DNA of 64,000 bases from Sorangium cellulosum (GTDB lineage: Bacteria; Myxococcota_A; Polyangia; Polyangiales; Polyangiaceae). A program made the translations under genes and the position numbers. Positions 23,873-33,151 of this stretch are shown here, one piece after another. The notes beneath the pieces were generated by a model, which was not told where the DNA came from, searched no databases, and worked only from the letters and a program-made list of their open reading frames with translations. The DNA lies in assembly GCF_002950945.1 (NCBI RefSeq), contig NZ_CP012673.1, positions 6,648,501 to 6,712,500 on the forward strand, in the 5' to 3' direction. Each line of letters opens with the position of its first letter. The stretch's first letter is position 1.

Positions 23873-25519
23873 TCAGATGCACAACGAGCCCCCGGCGTCG
23901 ACGGTGACGGTCGCGCCGTTGATCCTGCGCGCCCCGTCCGAGAGGAGGAGCAGGACCGCGTCGGCCACGTCGTCCTCGGTGCAGAGCTGGCCGCCCGGCG
24001 TGCGCGACTCCCAGTACGGGAGGATGCGCTCGTGATCCGGGTAGTTGCTCGTGACGTGGCCGTAGATCGGCCCGGCGGAGACGCAGTTGACCTGCACGTT
24101 GCGCGGCGCGAGCTCGACGGCGAGCGCGCGCGTGAGCGACTCCACCGCGGCCTTCACGGCGCCCATGGCGCCGAAGTGCTCGAGGTACCGCGACGACCCG
24201 TTCGACGACAGCGCGACGATCCGGCCGCCGCCGTGGCGCTCCATGAGCCGCGCCGCGCGGAGCGCGCACTGGTGGTAGCCGATGACGTTCGTGCGGAACG
24301 CGAGCTCCCAGTGCTCCGGGGTCGTCTGCTCGAGCGGGCCGAAGCGGCCGTTCGACGCGTTGCTGACGAAGTAATGCAGCTCGCCCACGTCGCGCGCGAT
24401 CGCCTCGAAGAGCTTCTCGATGTGCGCGGCGTTCGCGACCGAGCCCCAGAGGTGCACCGCGTCGCCGCCGGCGCTCCGGATCTCGTCGGCCACGGCCTCG
24501 CCGTCGTCCCGCGAGTGGAAGCTGTTGACCACGACCCGCGCGCCGGCGCGCCCGAGCTTCGCCGCGATCGCGCGGCCGACGCCGCGGCTCGATCCCGTCA
24601 CGAGGACCGTCTTGCCCGCGAGCCCGGCCTCCGCGCCCGGCGCCGGGCGCCGCGCGGCCGCCGGAGCCGCCGGCGCGCGCGCCGCGACGGCCAGCGAGGC
24701 CGGCGCGGGCGGCGCGGCGTCGAGGAGGCGCGCGAGCTCGCCGACCGTGTGGACCTCGTCGAGCGCCCCCGCGAGGGCGTCCGGCAAGGCGCCGCGCTGC
24801 CGGAGGAGCGCGCGGACCTCGTCGCGCCGGCGGCGGTCGATCCCGAGGTCGTCCTCGAGCCGCGCGTCGGGGACGAGCAGCTCCACCGGGTGGCGCGTCG
24901 CATCCGCGAGCGCCTGGACCACGACGCGCAGCGCCTCGCCTGCGGCCGCGGACGGCGGCCCTGCGATCACGGCGGGCCGGACGGACCCGGGGGGCGCACC
25001 CGCGTCGGCGCGCACGTGGCCGTTCGTGTGGCCATTGACGGGCCCATGGCCGTTCGTGTGGCCATTGACCGCCCCATGCCCATTTGTGTGGCCATTGAAC
25101 GAACCGTGACCGTTGGCCGAACCGTGGCCATTCGTGTGGCCATTGACCGCCCCGTGGCCGTTCGCATGACCATTGACGGCCGCGTGGCCATCCGCGCGAC
25201 CGGCGTCGTCCACGCCGCCGCTCCGCGGCCCGTCGCCGGGCTGGGCCGCGAGCGTTCGCGCGAGGAAGTCGCTGACGCGGGCCACCGTGCGCAGCTCGTC
25301 GGGCGTCGCCTTGAGCGCGTCCGGCAGGCCGAACTCCGCGCGCAGCGTCGCGAGGATCTCGCCGCGCTTCACCGAGTCGATGCCGAGGTCCTGCTCCAGG
25401 TCGGCGCCGGCGACGACGACCTCATCGGGGTAACGCGTCATGCGAACGAAGACCGAGCGGACATGTTCCAGCAGATCGTGAGCTTGCATCGTCAAAACCT
25501 CGTGGTTGGTGAGAGCCAT
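23873..25519 (-). CDS. Enoyl-reductase-like SDR with two N-terminal carrier domains
   Basis: 548 residues; its ATG follows the PPTase stop directly (TGAATG). Domains: carrier 1 at 10-92 with the phosphopantetheine Ser49 (DLGIDSVKR); a His/Asn/Gly repeat linker 111-169; carrier 2 at 195-268 in which the Ser is Arg229 (DLGIDRRRR), so it cannot be primed; and a C-terminal SDR 300-548. The SDR resembles FabL, enoyl-ACP reductase III: TGSSRGVGRAIA, SNASNGRFGPL, SSNGSSRYLEHF, and VDAGGSL at the end. By recalled FabL sequence, the Tyr of the Tyr-x6-Lys pair is Phe449 here while Lys456 is kept. It supplies the only active carrier protein seen in the cluster, so it probably docks to the synthase as both carrier and reductase. 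Confidence 0.9.
   Translation of the reverse strand: MALTNHEVLTMQAHDLLEHVRSVFVRMTRYPDEVVVAGADLEQDLGIDSVKRGEILATLRAEFGLPDALKATPDELRTVARVSDFLARTLAAQPGDGPRSGGVDDAGRADGHAAVNGHANGHGAVNGHTNGHGSANGHGSFNGHTNGHGAVNGHTNGHGPVNGHTNGHVRADAGAPPGSVRPAVIAGPPSAAAGEALRVVVQALADATRHPVELLVPDARLEDDLGIDRRRRDEVRALLRQRGALPDALAGALDEVHTVGELARLLDAAPPAPASLAVAARAPAAPAAARRPAPGAEAGLAGKTVLVTGSSRGVGRAIAAKLGRAGARVVVNSFHSRDDGEAVADEIRSAGGDAVHLWGSVANAAHIEKLFEAIARDVGELHYFVSNASNGRFGPLEQTTPEHWELAFRTNVIGYHQCALRAARLMERHGGGRIVALSSNGSSRYLEHFGAMGAVKAAVESLTRALAVELAPRNVQVNCVSAGPIYGHVTSNYPDHERILPYWESRTPGGQLCTEDDVADAVLLLLSDGARRINGATVTVDAGGSLCI
25017..25192 (-). repeat. Coding tandem repeat for a His/Asn/Gly linker
   Basis: Imperfect copies of a roughly 24-base unit containing GGCCATTCGTGTGGCCATTG encode eleven NGH triplets, mostly arranged NGHTNGHG. 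The unit and codons (AAT/AAC, CAC, GGC) are unlike the surrounding Ala/Arg-rich code. A flexible, possibly metal-binding spacer between carrier domains 1 and 2. Confidence 0.88.
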
Positions 25520-26251
25520 TCATCCCAGAGCGGCGGCGTGCGAGACCGGGACGGCCGCGACGAGCGCGAACGCGCCCGTCAGCACCGCCCGGCCGAAGAA
25601 CCGCCCGCCGCGCGCGGTCAGATCGAAGGTGCGAACCGAAGGCTGCGCGAGGCGCGCGCCCTCCGGCGGGAACGCGACGTCGATGTCGCGGAAGGAGAAG
25701 CGCTCCGGCAGAGCGAGCGCCCCCGTCTTGTAGAGCGCCTCCTTCGCGCTCCAGAGCAGCGTCTCGAGCGCGGCGCGATCGGCGCCCGCCGCGGCGCCGC
25801 GCGCGAGCCCCTCGCGCTCGCGCGGCGTGAAGTGCTCGTCGGCGAACTCGGCCCCGCGCGCGTCGACGCGCTCGACGTCCACCCCGACCGCGCCCTCCGT
25901 GGTGACCGCGGCCGCCGCGAGGTCGCCCGCGTGGGAGAGCGACAGCGCGAGCGCGCCGTCCTCGAACCGCGGCGGCCAGCCGTCGGGGCCGGAGACCGCG
26001 CAGGCGAGGTAGTCCGCGCGCGGGTGGGCCTCGAGCGAGGCCACGTCCAGCGCGACCAGCGGCGCGCCGCGGCCGGCGGCGAGCTCCAGGCGCAGCCACT
26101 TCGCCGCGACGCGCGCGCACGCGGACTGCGCCCTCCGCGCGGCGACGCGCTGGGCCGCGCACGCCCGGCGCTCGGCGTCGGTCAGGTAGGACCCGACGCG
26201 CGCCGCCGTCGCGGCGTCCACCCGGGCGAGGGCGATCGCGAGCGGCCGCAT
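25520..26251 (-). CDS. 4'-phosphopantetheinyl transferase, Sfp type
   Basis: 243 residues. Transfers the phosphopantetheine arm from coenzyme A to carrier-protein serine. The start ATG at 26251 overlaps the synthase stop (TGATG). Family motifs: VGVDVERVDAR (Mg-binding Asp and Glu), FTPREREGL, and WSAKEALYKTG (the W-x2-KEA motif). Upstream of them LSLSHAGDLAAAAV carries the conserved SHxxG-type loop. Length is normal for an Sfp-type enzyme. Its place between the synthase and the ACP-reductase suggests it is dedicated to priming Ser49 of that protein. Confidence 0.95.
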   Translation of the reverse strand: MRPLAIALARVDAATAARVGSYLTDAERRACAAQRVAARRAQSACARVAAKWLRLELAAGRGAPLVALDVASLEAHPRADYLACAVSGPDGWPPRFEDGALALSLSHAGDLAAAAVTTEGAVGVDVERVDARGAEFADEHFTPREREGLARGAAAGADRAALETLLWSAKEALYKTGALALPERFSFRDIDVAFPPEGARLAQPSVRTFDLTARGGRFFGRAVLTGAFALVAAVPVSHAAALG

Positions 26252-29200
26252 CACCGGGCCTCCAGCGGCAGCGGCGCCGCCTGGCGCACGTCCGCGGGCG
26301 CGCGCCCGACGACGTGGCCCTCGAGCCCCTCGACGTCGAGCAGCACGCCGCCCGCCGGGTCGAGCGCCTGCGCCCACGCGCTCAGCACGCGGTCGTCCGC
26401 GCCCGGCGGGACCGTGGCCACGAGCCGGACCGGGGCGCCCCCGTCGCGGATCGCGAGGTCGTTCTCGACCGCGCCGAAGCGGATCCGCGCGACGCCGCCC
26501 GCGGCGCACACCGGGAACCCGCCGCCGTCGTCGCGGCGCAGCGTGCCCAGCGTGAGCAGCGCGTCGAGCAGGAGGAACGGCGTCGCGGCCCCGCGCAGCC
26601 GCTCGAGCGCGCGGTCGCTCGTGACGCGGAGCTGGCCGGCCTTGAGCGCGGCGCCGAGCACGAACGAGCCGACGTGATCGAACCAGCCCGCGTGCCGGAT
26701 CGGCGCGCCGGGCCTCGCGTAGGGATCGCGGACCGTCGGCCCGGAGACCCGCCCTGCGTGCCGCGGCGTCAGGTCGTCGCGCGCCGGGCCGAGCTCGACG
26801 ACGCAGGTCGCGAACACGACGTCCGCGCGCAGGACCACGCCGGACCGGTGGACGAAATCGCCGCGCACCTCGACGGCGCACGCGGCGCGGCCGCCGCCGA
26901 GCTGCTCGCGGCGCGTCGTCACCGTGCGCACCTCGCGCGCCCCGTCGTCGGGCAGGCGCAGGAACTCGAGGAAACGCACGTCGCGGACCTCGCGGACGCG
27001 CGCGCCGCCACCCCCCGCGGTCGCGAGCGCGTGCCGGACGGCGAGCTCGACGAGGAAGGCGCCGGCCGCGACCGCGCTCTCGCGCGCCCGGTGGTCGGCG
27101 AGCCACGGATCGACGCGCGGGTCGAGCGTCCAGGTGAGGCTCGGCGGGCTCGCCGGCGCGCCGCCCGCCGCGATCCGCGGGCTGAACCGCTCGATCTCGC
27201 TGTCCGTGAGCAGGACCTGCGCCGCGCCGACGGGCCGCTCGGCCACGAGCTCGAGGAAGATCTGCTTCCCCTCCTCGGGCTCGATCCCCCGGAGCCCGCG
27301 CGCCGCGCCGAGCGCGCTGTACTCGGACCCGGCGGTCATGCCGACGCCGTTCCAGCCGAGCCACGCGACGCTCGACCACCGGCCGGCGCCCGGCTCGGCC
27401 GCGAAGTACGCCGCGGCGCGGTTCATCGCCTCGTTGGCCGCGCCGTAGTCGGGCTGCCCGTCGTTCCCGAGCACGCTGAACGCCGACGTGACCAGGTGGA
27501 CGTGCGGGCGCGCGGCGGGCAGGTGGCGCGCGAGCGCGCGGCGGAGGTGGGAGAGCCCCGCGAGCTTCGTGTCCACGATGCGCTCGAACAGCTCGAGGGA
27601 TTTCGAGGGGAGCCGGCTCGACACCTGGATGCCGGCGCCGTGCACGACCAGATCGACCCGGCCGTACGCCGCCGCGACCGCCGCGACCGCGCGGTCGACG
27701 TCCTCGACGCGCGTGACGTCGACCGCGTGGTAGTCGACGCGGCCGCCGCCGCGCGCGCGCAGGCGCTCGAGCACCTGGTGCGCCTCGCGCGCCGCCCGGA
27801 CGCGCGCGTAGCGCTCGCGCAGCGCGCCCATCTTGAGGCTCCGGTCCTCGCGCAGCGCCTCCGCGTAGAAATCCCGCTCGTAGGCGTCGAGCTCGGCGTC
27901 GGTCATCGCGAGCGCGCGCGGGGGCGCGTCGGTGAGCCGCGAGCGGCCGAGCAGCACGGCGCGGCAGCCGAAGCGCTCGAGCAGGCCCTCGACGAGCAGC
28001 GCCGTGATGCCGCGCGCGCCGCCCGTGACGAGCGCGACGGCGTCCGGGCCGAGGGGCGCGGCCGCGCTCGCCGCCGGCCCCGCGGCGGCGCGGGCGAGCT
28101 GCACCACGTGCCGCGCGCCGCCCAGGTAGACCACCTCCTCGGGCGTGGCCGGCCGGGCGCGCCGCCACTCCTCGCGGAGCGCGCCGAGCGCCGCCGCGAC
28201 CTCGCCCGCGTCGGTGTGGACGACCCGCACGTCGCCGCCCGGCAGCTCGCGCGCCAGCGACTTCACGAAGCCCCCCACCGCGCCGCTGTCCGGCGAGAGC
28301 CGCGCGGACGGGCCCACGGCGCCGAGGACGACGGCCGCGAAGGCCACGTCGCCGCGCCCGATGGCGTCGTAGTAGCGCCGCGCCGCGCCGAACAGCGCGC
28401 GCAGCGCCGGCCGGTACGAGCCCGGCCCGCCGTCGACGAACGCGCGCGCGTCCGCCGCGCGGGAGAGCACGACGACCGCGTCGACGTCATCGGGCGCGAG
28501 GGCCGCGAGCGACGCGCCGAGCCGCTGCTCGTCGCGCGCGTCGATCGCGCCCGCGTCGGGCGCCGCCTCGCCGGCGATCGCGAGCACACGCGCGCCGCCC
28601 GCCCGCCGCACGTCCGCGGCCAGCGCCGCGTCGGCGCACACATAGAGGACGCGGGACGGGGCGCGCGCCGCGGGCCCGGCCGCCGGCGCGCGCACGACCT
28701 CGGGGACGAAGGTGTGGATCGGCGTCCCCGTCGCGAAGCCCGCGGCCGCGGCCGCGGGCGCGACCTCGACGGCGCGGGGGTCGGACGGCCAGCGGACGAG
28801 CGCGGGCCCGCCCGCGCGCGCGCCGCGGATCGCCGCGAGCAGCTCGACGGCGCCCTCGGCCCCGCGCAGCCGCGCGCGCGCCTGGCCCGGGCTGCTGACC
28901 GCGAGCTCGCGGCCGGGGGGACCGTCCGGGCGCTCGTCGACGCGGAGGCGCGCGAGCACCGGCCAGGCGTTGCGCGCGGCCGTCGCCTCGGTGCACAGCG
29001 CGACGAGCAGCGCCGCCTCGCCCACCGGCCGCGGGTCCGACGTCGCGGACGCGCCGGCCGCGACCTCGTCGCGGAACGCGTTGACCGCCCCCGCGAGCAC
29101 GACGTCGCAGTCCTCGTCGAGCACGAGGTCGGCAGCCGCGAGCGCGTCGAGCAGGGAGGTCGCGGAGGTGTCGACCACGAAGTTCGGCCCGCGCAGGCCG

Positions 29201-32200
29201 AAGGCGTTCGCGACGCGCCCGGAGATGATGTTGGGCATGTTGCCCGGCTGCGTGTACGGCCCCGTCGCGGGCGAGCCCGCTCGGAGGGCCTCGACCACCT
29301 CGCCGGCGAGCGCGGGGCTCACGCCGCGCGCCCGGAGCGCCCGCGCCACGCGATCGCCGAAGATCCGCTCGTTCGCGCGCGCGCCGCGGCGCGTCTTGCC
29401 CTCGTGGCCGACGACGACGCCGATGCGGTCGCTCATCTCGCGCGCGGGCAGCGCCGCGAGCGCGCGCTCCGCGGCCATGGCCGCGAGCAGCTGCGTCGGG
29501 TCCATCGCCTCGACGGCGTCCGGGAGCACCTTCGCGCGGGCCGGGAGCCGGAGCGCGCGCTCGTCGAAGGCGAGGGCGTCCGTGGGCGCGTCCGCGGGCG
29601 CGCCGCCGGCGCCGGGGAACACGGCCCCCACGCCGACGACGCACAGCGCGCGGCGCGCCTCTCTCGCGCGCCGGCGCGGCGCGCGGCGGTCGGGCCGGGG
29701 CTCCTCGACGACGAGGTGCGCGTTGGTGCCGCCGAAGCCGAAGCTGTCGAGCCCGGCGCGCCGGGGGCCGCCGTCCGCGGGGCTCCACGGGGTGGCCGCC
29801 CGCGGGATGACGAACGGCGAGCGCGCCAGATCGATGCGCGCGCTCGGCGCCTGGAACCCGTGCTGCGGGAACAACGTCCGCTCCCGCATCGCGAGCACGA
29901 CCTTGATCAGCGACGCGACGCCGGCGGTCCACCCCGGGTGGCCGAGCAGCGACTTCACGCTGCCGAGGGCGATGCGCGGCGCGCCCGCGTCCCCGGCGAA
30001 CACCTCCTCGAGCGCCTGGAACTCGGTGGCGTCGCCGACGGGCGTCGCGGTGGCGTGCGCCTCGACGTACTGCACGGAGCGCGGCGCGACGCCCGCCCGC
30101 GCGTAGGCGCGCCGCATCGCCAGGGTCTGCCCGGCGCGCTGCGGCACCGTGACCGACGGGCTCGGGCCGTCGCTCGACACGCCGCTGCCGAGCAGCACCG
30201 CGTCGACCTGGTCGCCGCGGGCCACGGCGTCGTCGAGCCGCTCGAGCACGACGACCGCGGCGCCCTCGCCGAACACGACGCCATCGGCCGAGGCGTCGAA
30301 CGGGCGGCTCCCGGTCGCCGAGAGCCCGCCGAACTGCGAGAACTGGCACGCGTTCGTCGGCCCCGGCTGGTAGGCGCCGCCGGCGATCACCACGTCGGCG
30401 AGGCCGCGGCGCAGCATCGCGGCGCCGAGGTGCACCGCGTGCATCGACGACGCGCAGGCCGCGTCGACGACCATCGTGCGCACGCCGTCCCCGACGACGT
30501 CCCGCACGACGCGCGCGAGCGGCTCGAGGTGCCCGCGGCACGCCGCGCGCCGCTCCGGGTCGAGGCCGAGCTCGTCGGCCAGCGCGCCCACCACCGCCGC
30601 GCGGGCCTCCGCGTCCGCGCGGGCGCCGGCGAGCGCCCGCTCGACGCCGAGCAGCAGCGTCGCCTCGTCGTGCTCGATCGAGCCGTCCGCCGTCGACCCG
30701 AGCAGGCACGCGACGCGCAGCGTCCCGCGATCGCGGAGCACGGCCGCGCGCGCCTTCGCCTCGGCGAGCGCACACGCCAGCATGCGTGTGGTCTTGGGCA
30801 GCCGCTCGAGGGTCCCGGCGTCGTACCCGGTGCGCTCGGCGTACGGCCCGAGCGCGTCGACCGCGCCGATCAGCAGGCTGTACGTCTTGTCGGCGGCCCG
30901 GCCGGGGCTCAGGAAGTCGGACCTGAGCTCCGGGCGTCGCTCGCCGCTGTCGACGATCCCGCTCGTGCCGGCGAGCAGCTGCGCGAGGTAGGCCTCGACG
31001 CCGCCGGCCCCCGGCAGCACCGCGCCCATGCCGACGATCGCGATCGGCTCGACCTTCTCCGTGTCGGCCGCGTCCTCCTCCGGCCCCGCTGCCGCGGCGG
31101 CTTCCTCCTGCGGGCCCGCCGCGGCGGGCGCGTCCTGCGGCGCCGGCGCGGGCGCGGCGTCCGCGCGCGGGCGGCGGGCGTCCCCGCCCCCTCCGGGGAG
31201 CGGCGCGACGTCCGTCAGCGCGTACCCCGCCGCGCGCAGCGCCTCCACGACGCGCCGGTGCTCGGCTACGACGTCCTCTCCGGCGCGGAACGTCGAGATG
31301 GTCCGCAGGCCGGGCTCCCTGGGCGCGCTCCGCCGCACGAGCGTCGCCAGGGTGCTGCCGCCGCCGCACTCGATGAAGGTGCGGACGCCGGCGCCGGTCA
31401 GGTCGCGCACGGCCGCCCCGAAGTCGAGCGGCGTCACGAGGTGCATGGGGAGCAGCCGCGCGGGCGCGAGCGGCCCCTCGCCGTACTCCACGCGGTCGAT
31501 CGGCGAGTACGTGGCCAGCGCCGGCCGCGCCGTGGGGGCGCGCTGGAGCGCGCTCGCGAACGGGCCCACGGCCGGCGCGAGCAGGGGCGAATGGAACGGG
31601 TAGCGGCTCGCGAGCACGGTCGCGCGGACGCCCGCGCTCGCGAGCCGGCGCTCGAGCGCCGCGATGCCGTCCGCCGTCCCCGACGCGACCGCCTGGTCGG
31701 CCGCGTTCACCACCGCCACGAACACGTCGTCCCGCCCCAGCGCCTGCACCTCGTCGCGCAGCCGCTCCTCGCCGGCGTGCGCTGCGAGCATGCGGCCATG
31801 CGGCGCGCCGCGGAGGGCGAGCACCCGCCGGCACACGACCTCGGCGGCCGTCGCGAGGGAGAACGCCCCGCCCGCGGCCAGCGCGGCGATCTCCCCGAGG
31901 CTGTGCCCCGCCACGACGTCGGCCTTCAGCCCGGCGGACCGGAGCAGCGCGGCGGCGACGTAGTCCTGGACGAGGATCCCGAGCTGATCCAGGTCGGCGC
32001 ACGCCTCGAGGGCGGCCCGCGCCTCCGCCTCCCCGGCGGTCACGAGCGCCGCGAGCGACGCGCCGAGCAGCTCGCGCGCCGCGGGCTCCGCCGCGTCGAC
32101 GGCCGTGCGCGCCTCCGCGAAGCGCGCGTGGAGCGCGCGCAGCAGCCCTGGATCGAACGAGCCTTGGCCGGGCAGGAGCAGCGCGACCTTCGCGGCGCCC

Positions 32201-32829
32201 CCCCGCGCGGCCTCGCCTCCCCGCGCGGCCTCGCCCGCCGCGCCGGGCGCCGGCTCGTCTTCCTGGGCCCACGCCTTGTGGTGCGGGCGCGCCTCGTGCA
32301 ACGGGCCGCGCGCGACCTCGGCCGCGTGCCGGCGGAGGTGCTCGGGGAAGAGCTCGCGCAGCGCCGAGCCGCCGCGCAGGGCGAGATCGACGAAGCGCCG
32401 GTGCAGGATGTGCTCGTCGAGGGCCCCGACGTGTGTCGTGAGCGACCTCGGCAGCGGCGCGAGCTCGTCGCTCGTCGCGGAGACGGCGACGACGCGCTGG
32501 TAGCCGCACGCCACGGGCTCGCCGTCGAAGCGGACCGTGCGGAAGTAGCCGTACGCGCTCGATCGCGTCATCTCGCCGAGGGTCATGAAGATCGCGACGC
32601 GCTCGCCCACGCGGACCGGCGCCAGGTTCCGGCTGTAGCCCTCGGTGGTGAGCAGCCGTATCGCCCCGCGGTCTTCCTCGTGCGGGATCGTGCCGTCCGC
32701 GGCCTCGGCGAAATACAGTGTTTCGCGCGCGATGCACTGGAAGCGGAAGTTCGTGAGGTAGTGGTGGCTCCCGTAGGCCATCGTGTCTTCGAACTTCACG
32801 CAGTACGGAACGACGAAATACGCGCCCAT
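26251..32829 (-). CDS. Multidomain polyketide / secondary-lipid synthase without a carrier domain (hotdog-AT-KS-KS'-KR-DH)
   Basis: 2192 residues. Domains by landmarks: (a) 1-175 hotdog thioesterase-like, FEDTMAYGSHHYLTNFRF, resembling enediyne TEBC proteins; (b) AT 213-515, VALLLPGQG, Ser310 in AGHSLGE; (c) KS 594-1040, Cys792 in DAACASS, His925 in EAHATATPVGD, His964 in SLLGHPGW, closing FGFGGTNAHLVVEE; (d) 1061 to about 1290, a truncated second KS or chain-length factor, active Cys replaced by Ala1223 (VDTSATS), no His motifs; (e) KR about 1450-1830, VALVTGGARGITALL, long insertion after the dinucleotide motif as in PUFA-synthase KRs, Tyr1795 and Asn1799; (f) DH about 1890-2192, DPWLADH with His1913 and a weak second motif LLLDALLT. 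No ACP is present; the carrier is on the ACP-reductase. GGGAG precedes the ATG. First gene of a four-gene operon. Confidence 0.9.
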   Translation of the reverse strand: MGAYFVVPYCVKFEDTMAYGSHHYLTNFRFQCIARETLYFAEAADGTIPHEEDRGAIRLLTTEGYSRNLAPVRVGERVAIFMTLGEMTRSSAYGYFRTVRFDGEPVACGYQRVVAVSATSDELAPLPRSLTTHVGALDEHILHRRFVDLALRGGSALRELFPEHLRRHAAEVARGPLHEARPHHKAWAQEDEPAPGAAGEAARGGEAARGGAAKVALLLPGQGSFDPGLLRALHARFAEARTAVDAAEPAARELLGASLAALVTAGEAEARAALEACADLDQLGILVQDYVAAALLRSAGLKADVVAGHSLGEIAALAAGGAFSLATAAEVVCRRVLALRGAPHGRMLAAHAGEERLRDEVQALGRDDVFVAVVNAADQAVASGTADGIAALERRLASAGVRATVLASRYPFHSPLLAPAVGPFASALQRAPTARPALATYSPIDRVEYGEGPLAPARLLPMHLVTPLDFGAAVRDLTGAGVRTFIECGGGSTLATLVRRSAPREPGLRTISTFRAGEDVVAEHRRVVEALRAAGYALTDVAPLPGGGGDARRPRADAAPAPAPQDAPAAAGPQEEAAAAAGPEEDAADTEKVEPIAIVGMGAVLPGAGGVEAYLAQLLAGTSGIVDSGERRPELRSDFLSPGRAADKTYSLLIGAVDALGPYAERTGYDAGTLERLPKTTRMLACALAEAKARAAVLRDRGTLRVACLLGSTADGSIEHDEATLLLGVERALAGARADAEARAAVVGALADELGLDPERRAACRGHLEPLARVVRDVVGDGVRTMVVDAACASSMHAVHLGAAMLRRGLADVVIAGGAYQPGPTNACQFSQFGGLSATGSRPFDASADGVVFGEGAAVVVLERLDDAVARGDQVDAVLLGSGVSSDGPSPSVTVPQRAGQTLAMRRAYARAGVAPRSVQYVEAHATATPVGDATEFQALEEVFAGDAGAPRIALGSVKSLLGHPGWTAGVASLIKVVLAMRERTLFPQHGFQAPSARIDLARSPFVIPRAATPWSPADGGPRRAGLDSFGFGGTNAHLVVEEPRPDRRAPRRRAREARRALCVVGVGAVFPGAGGAPADAPTDALAFDERALRLPARAKVLPDAVEAMDPTQLLAAMAAERALAALPAREMSDRIGVVVGHEGKTRRGARANERIFGDRVARALRARGVSPALAGEVVEALRAGSPATGPYTQPGNMPNIISGRVANAFGLRGPNFVVDTSATSLLDALAAADLVLDEDCDVVLAGAVNAFRDEVAAGASATSDPRPVGEAALLVALCTEATAARNAWPVLARLRVDERPDGPPGRELAVSSPGQARARLRGAEGAVELLAAIRGARAGGPALVRWPSDPRAVEVAPAAAAAGFATGTPIHTFVPEVVRAPAAGPAARAPSRVLYVCADAALAADVRRAGGARVLAIAGEAAPDAGAIDARDEQRLGASLAALAPDDVDAVVVLSRAADARAFVDGGPGSYRPALRALFGAARRYYDAIGRGDVAFAAVVLGAVGPSARLSPDSGAVGGFVKSLARELPGGDVRVVHTDAGEVAAALGALREEWRRARPATPEEVVYLGGARHVVQLARAAAGPAASAAAPLGPDAVALVTGGARGITALLVEGLLERFGCRAVLLGRSRLTDAPPRALAMTDAELDAYERDFYAEALREDRSLKMGALRERYARVRAAREAHQVLERLRARGGGRVDYHAVDVTRVEDVDRAVAAVAAAYGRVDLVVHGAGIQVSSRLPSKSLELFERIVDTKLAGLSHLRRALARHLPAARPHVHLVTSAFSVLGNDGQPDYGAANEAMNRAAAYFAAEPGAGRWSSVAWLGWNGVGMTAGSEYSALGAARGLRGIEPEEGKQIFLELVAERPVGAAQVLLTDSEIERFSPRIAAGGAPASPPSLTWTLDPRVDPWLADHRARESAVAAGAFLVELAVRHALATAGGGGARVREVRDVRFLEFLRLPDDGAREVRTVTTRREQLGGGRAACAVEVRGDFVHRSGVVLRADVVFATCVVELGPARDDLTPRHAGRVSGPTVRDPYARPGAPIRHAGWFDHVGSFVLGAALKAGQLRVTSDRALERLRGAATPFLLLDALLTLGTLRRDDGGGFPVCAAGGVARIRFGAVENDLAIRDGGAPVRLVATVPPGADDRVLSAWAQALDPAGGVLLDVEGLEGHVVGRAPADVRQAAPLPLEAR

Positions 32830-32937
32830 GAGTTACTCTCCCGGAGCCCGCCCGCGCGCGGCGGCACACGCCGGCACCACGTCTCAGCCGGCGTTTCGTG
32901 CCTGTTTCACCGCGGCACCGTTCGGACCTTCAAATAT

Positions 32938-32949
32938 GTGTACCTACAC
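32938..32949. promoter_or_regulatory. GTGTA-N2-TACAC palindrome, site 1 (synthase promoter)
   Basis: GTGTACCTACAC, 109 bp upstream of the synthase start. On the synthase strand it is followed by an A/T-rich CATATTTG that could be a -10. It shares its arms exactly with sites 2 and 3. Probable binding site for the divergent MarR protein; this is inference from symmetry, repetition and position. Confidence 0.75.
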
Positions 32950-33151
32950 CTAAACGCACGCAGCGCGCCCGCGGCCGCCGCCTTTGCCGCCGGCGCGTGC
33001 CGGCGTGCGGGCGCTCGCCCCGGCGCCTGCGCGGCCCGTGCGAACCCCATGGATGGCGATGAGCCGCGAGGATCAGCGTGCGCAGCGGGCCGAAAGGGCC
33101 CGCGCGGAGCGGCCGCGTCGAGCCGACGAGGCAGCGCCGCATCGTCGAGAT

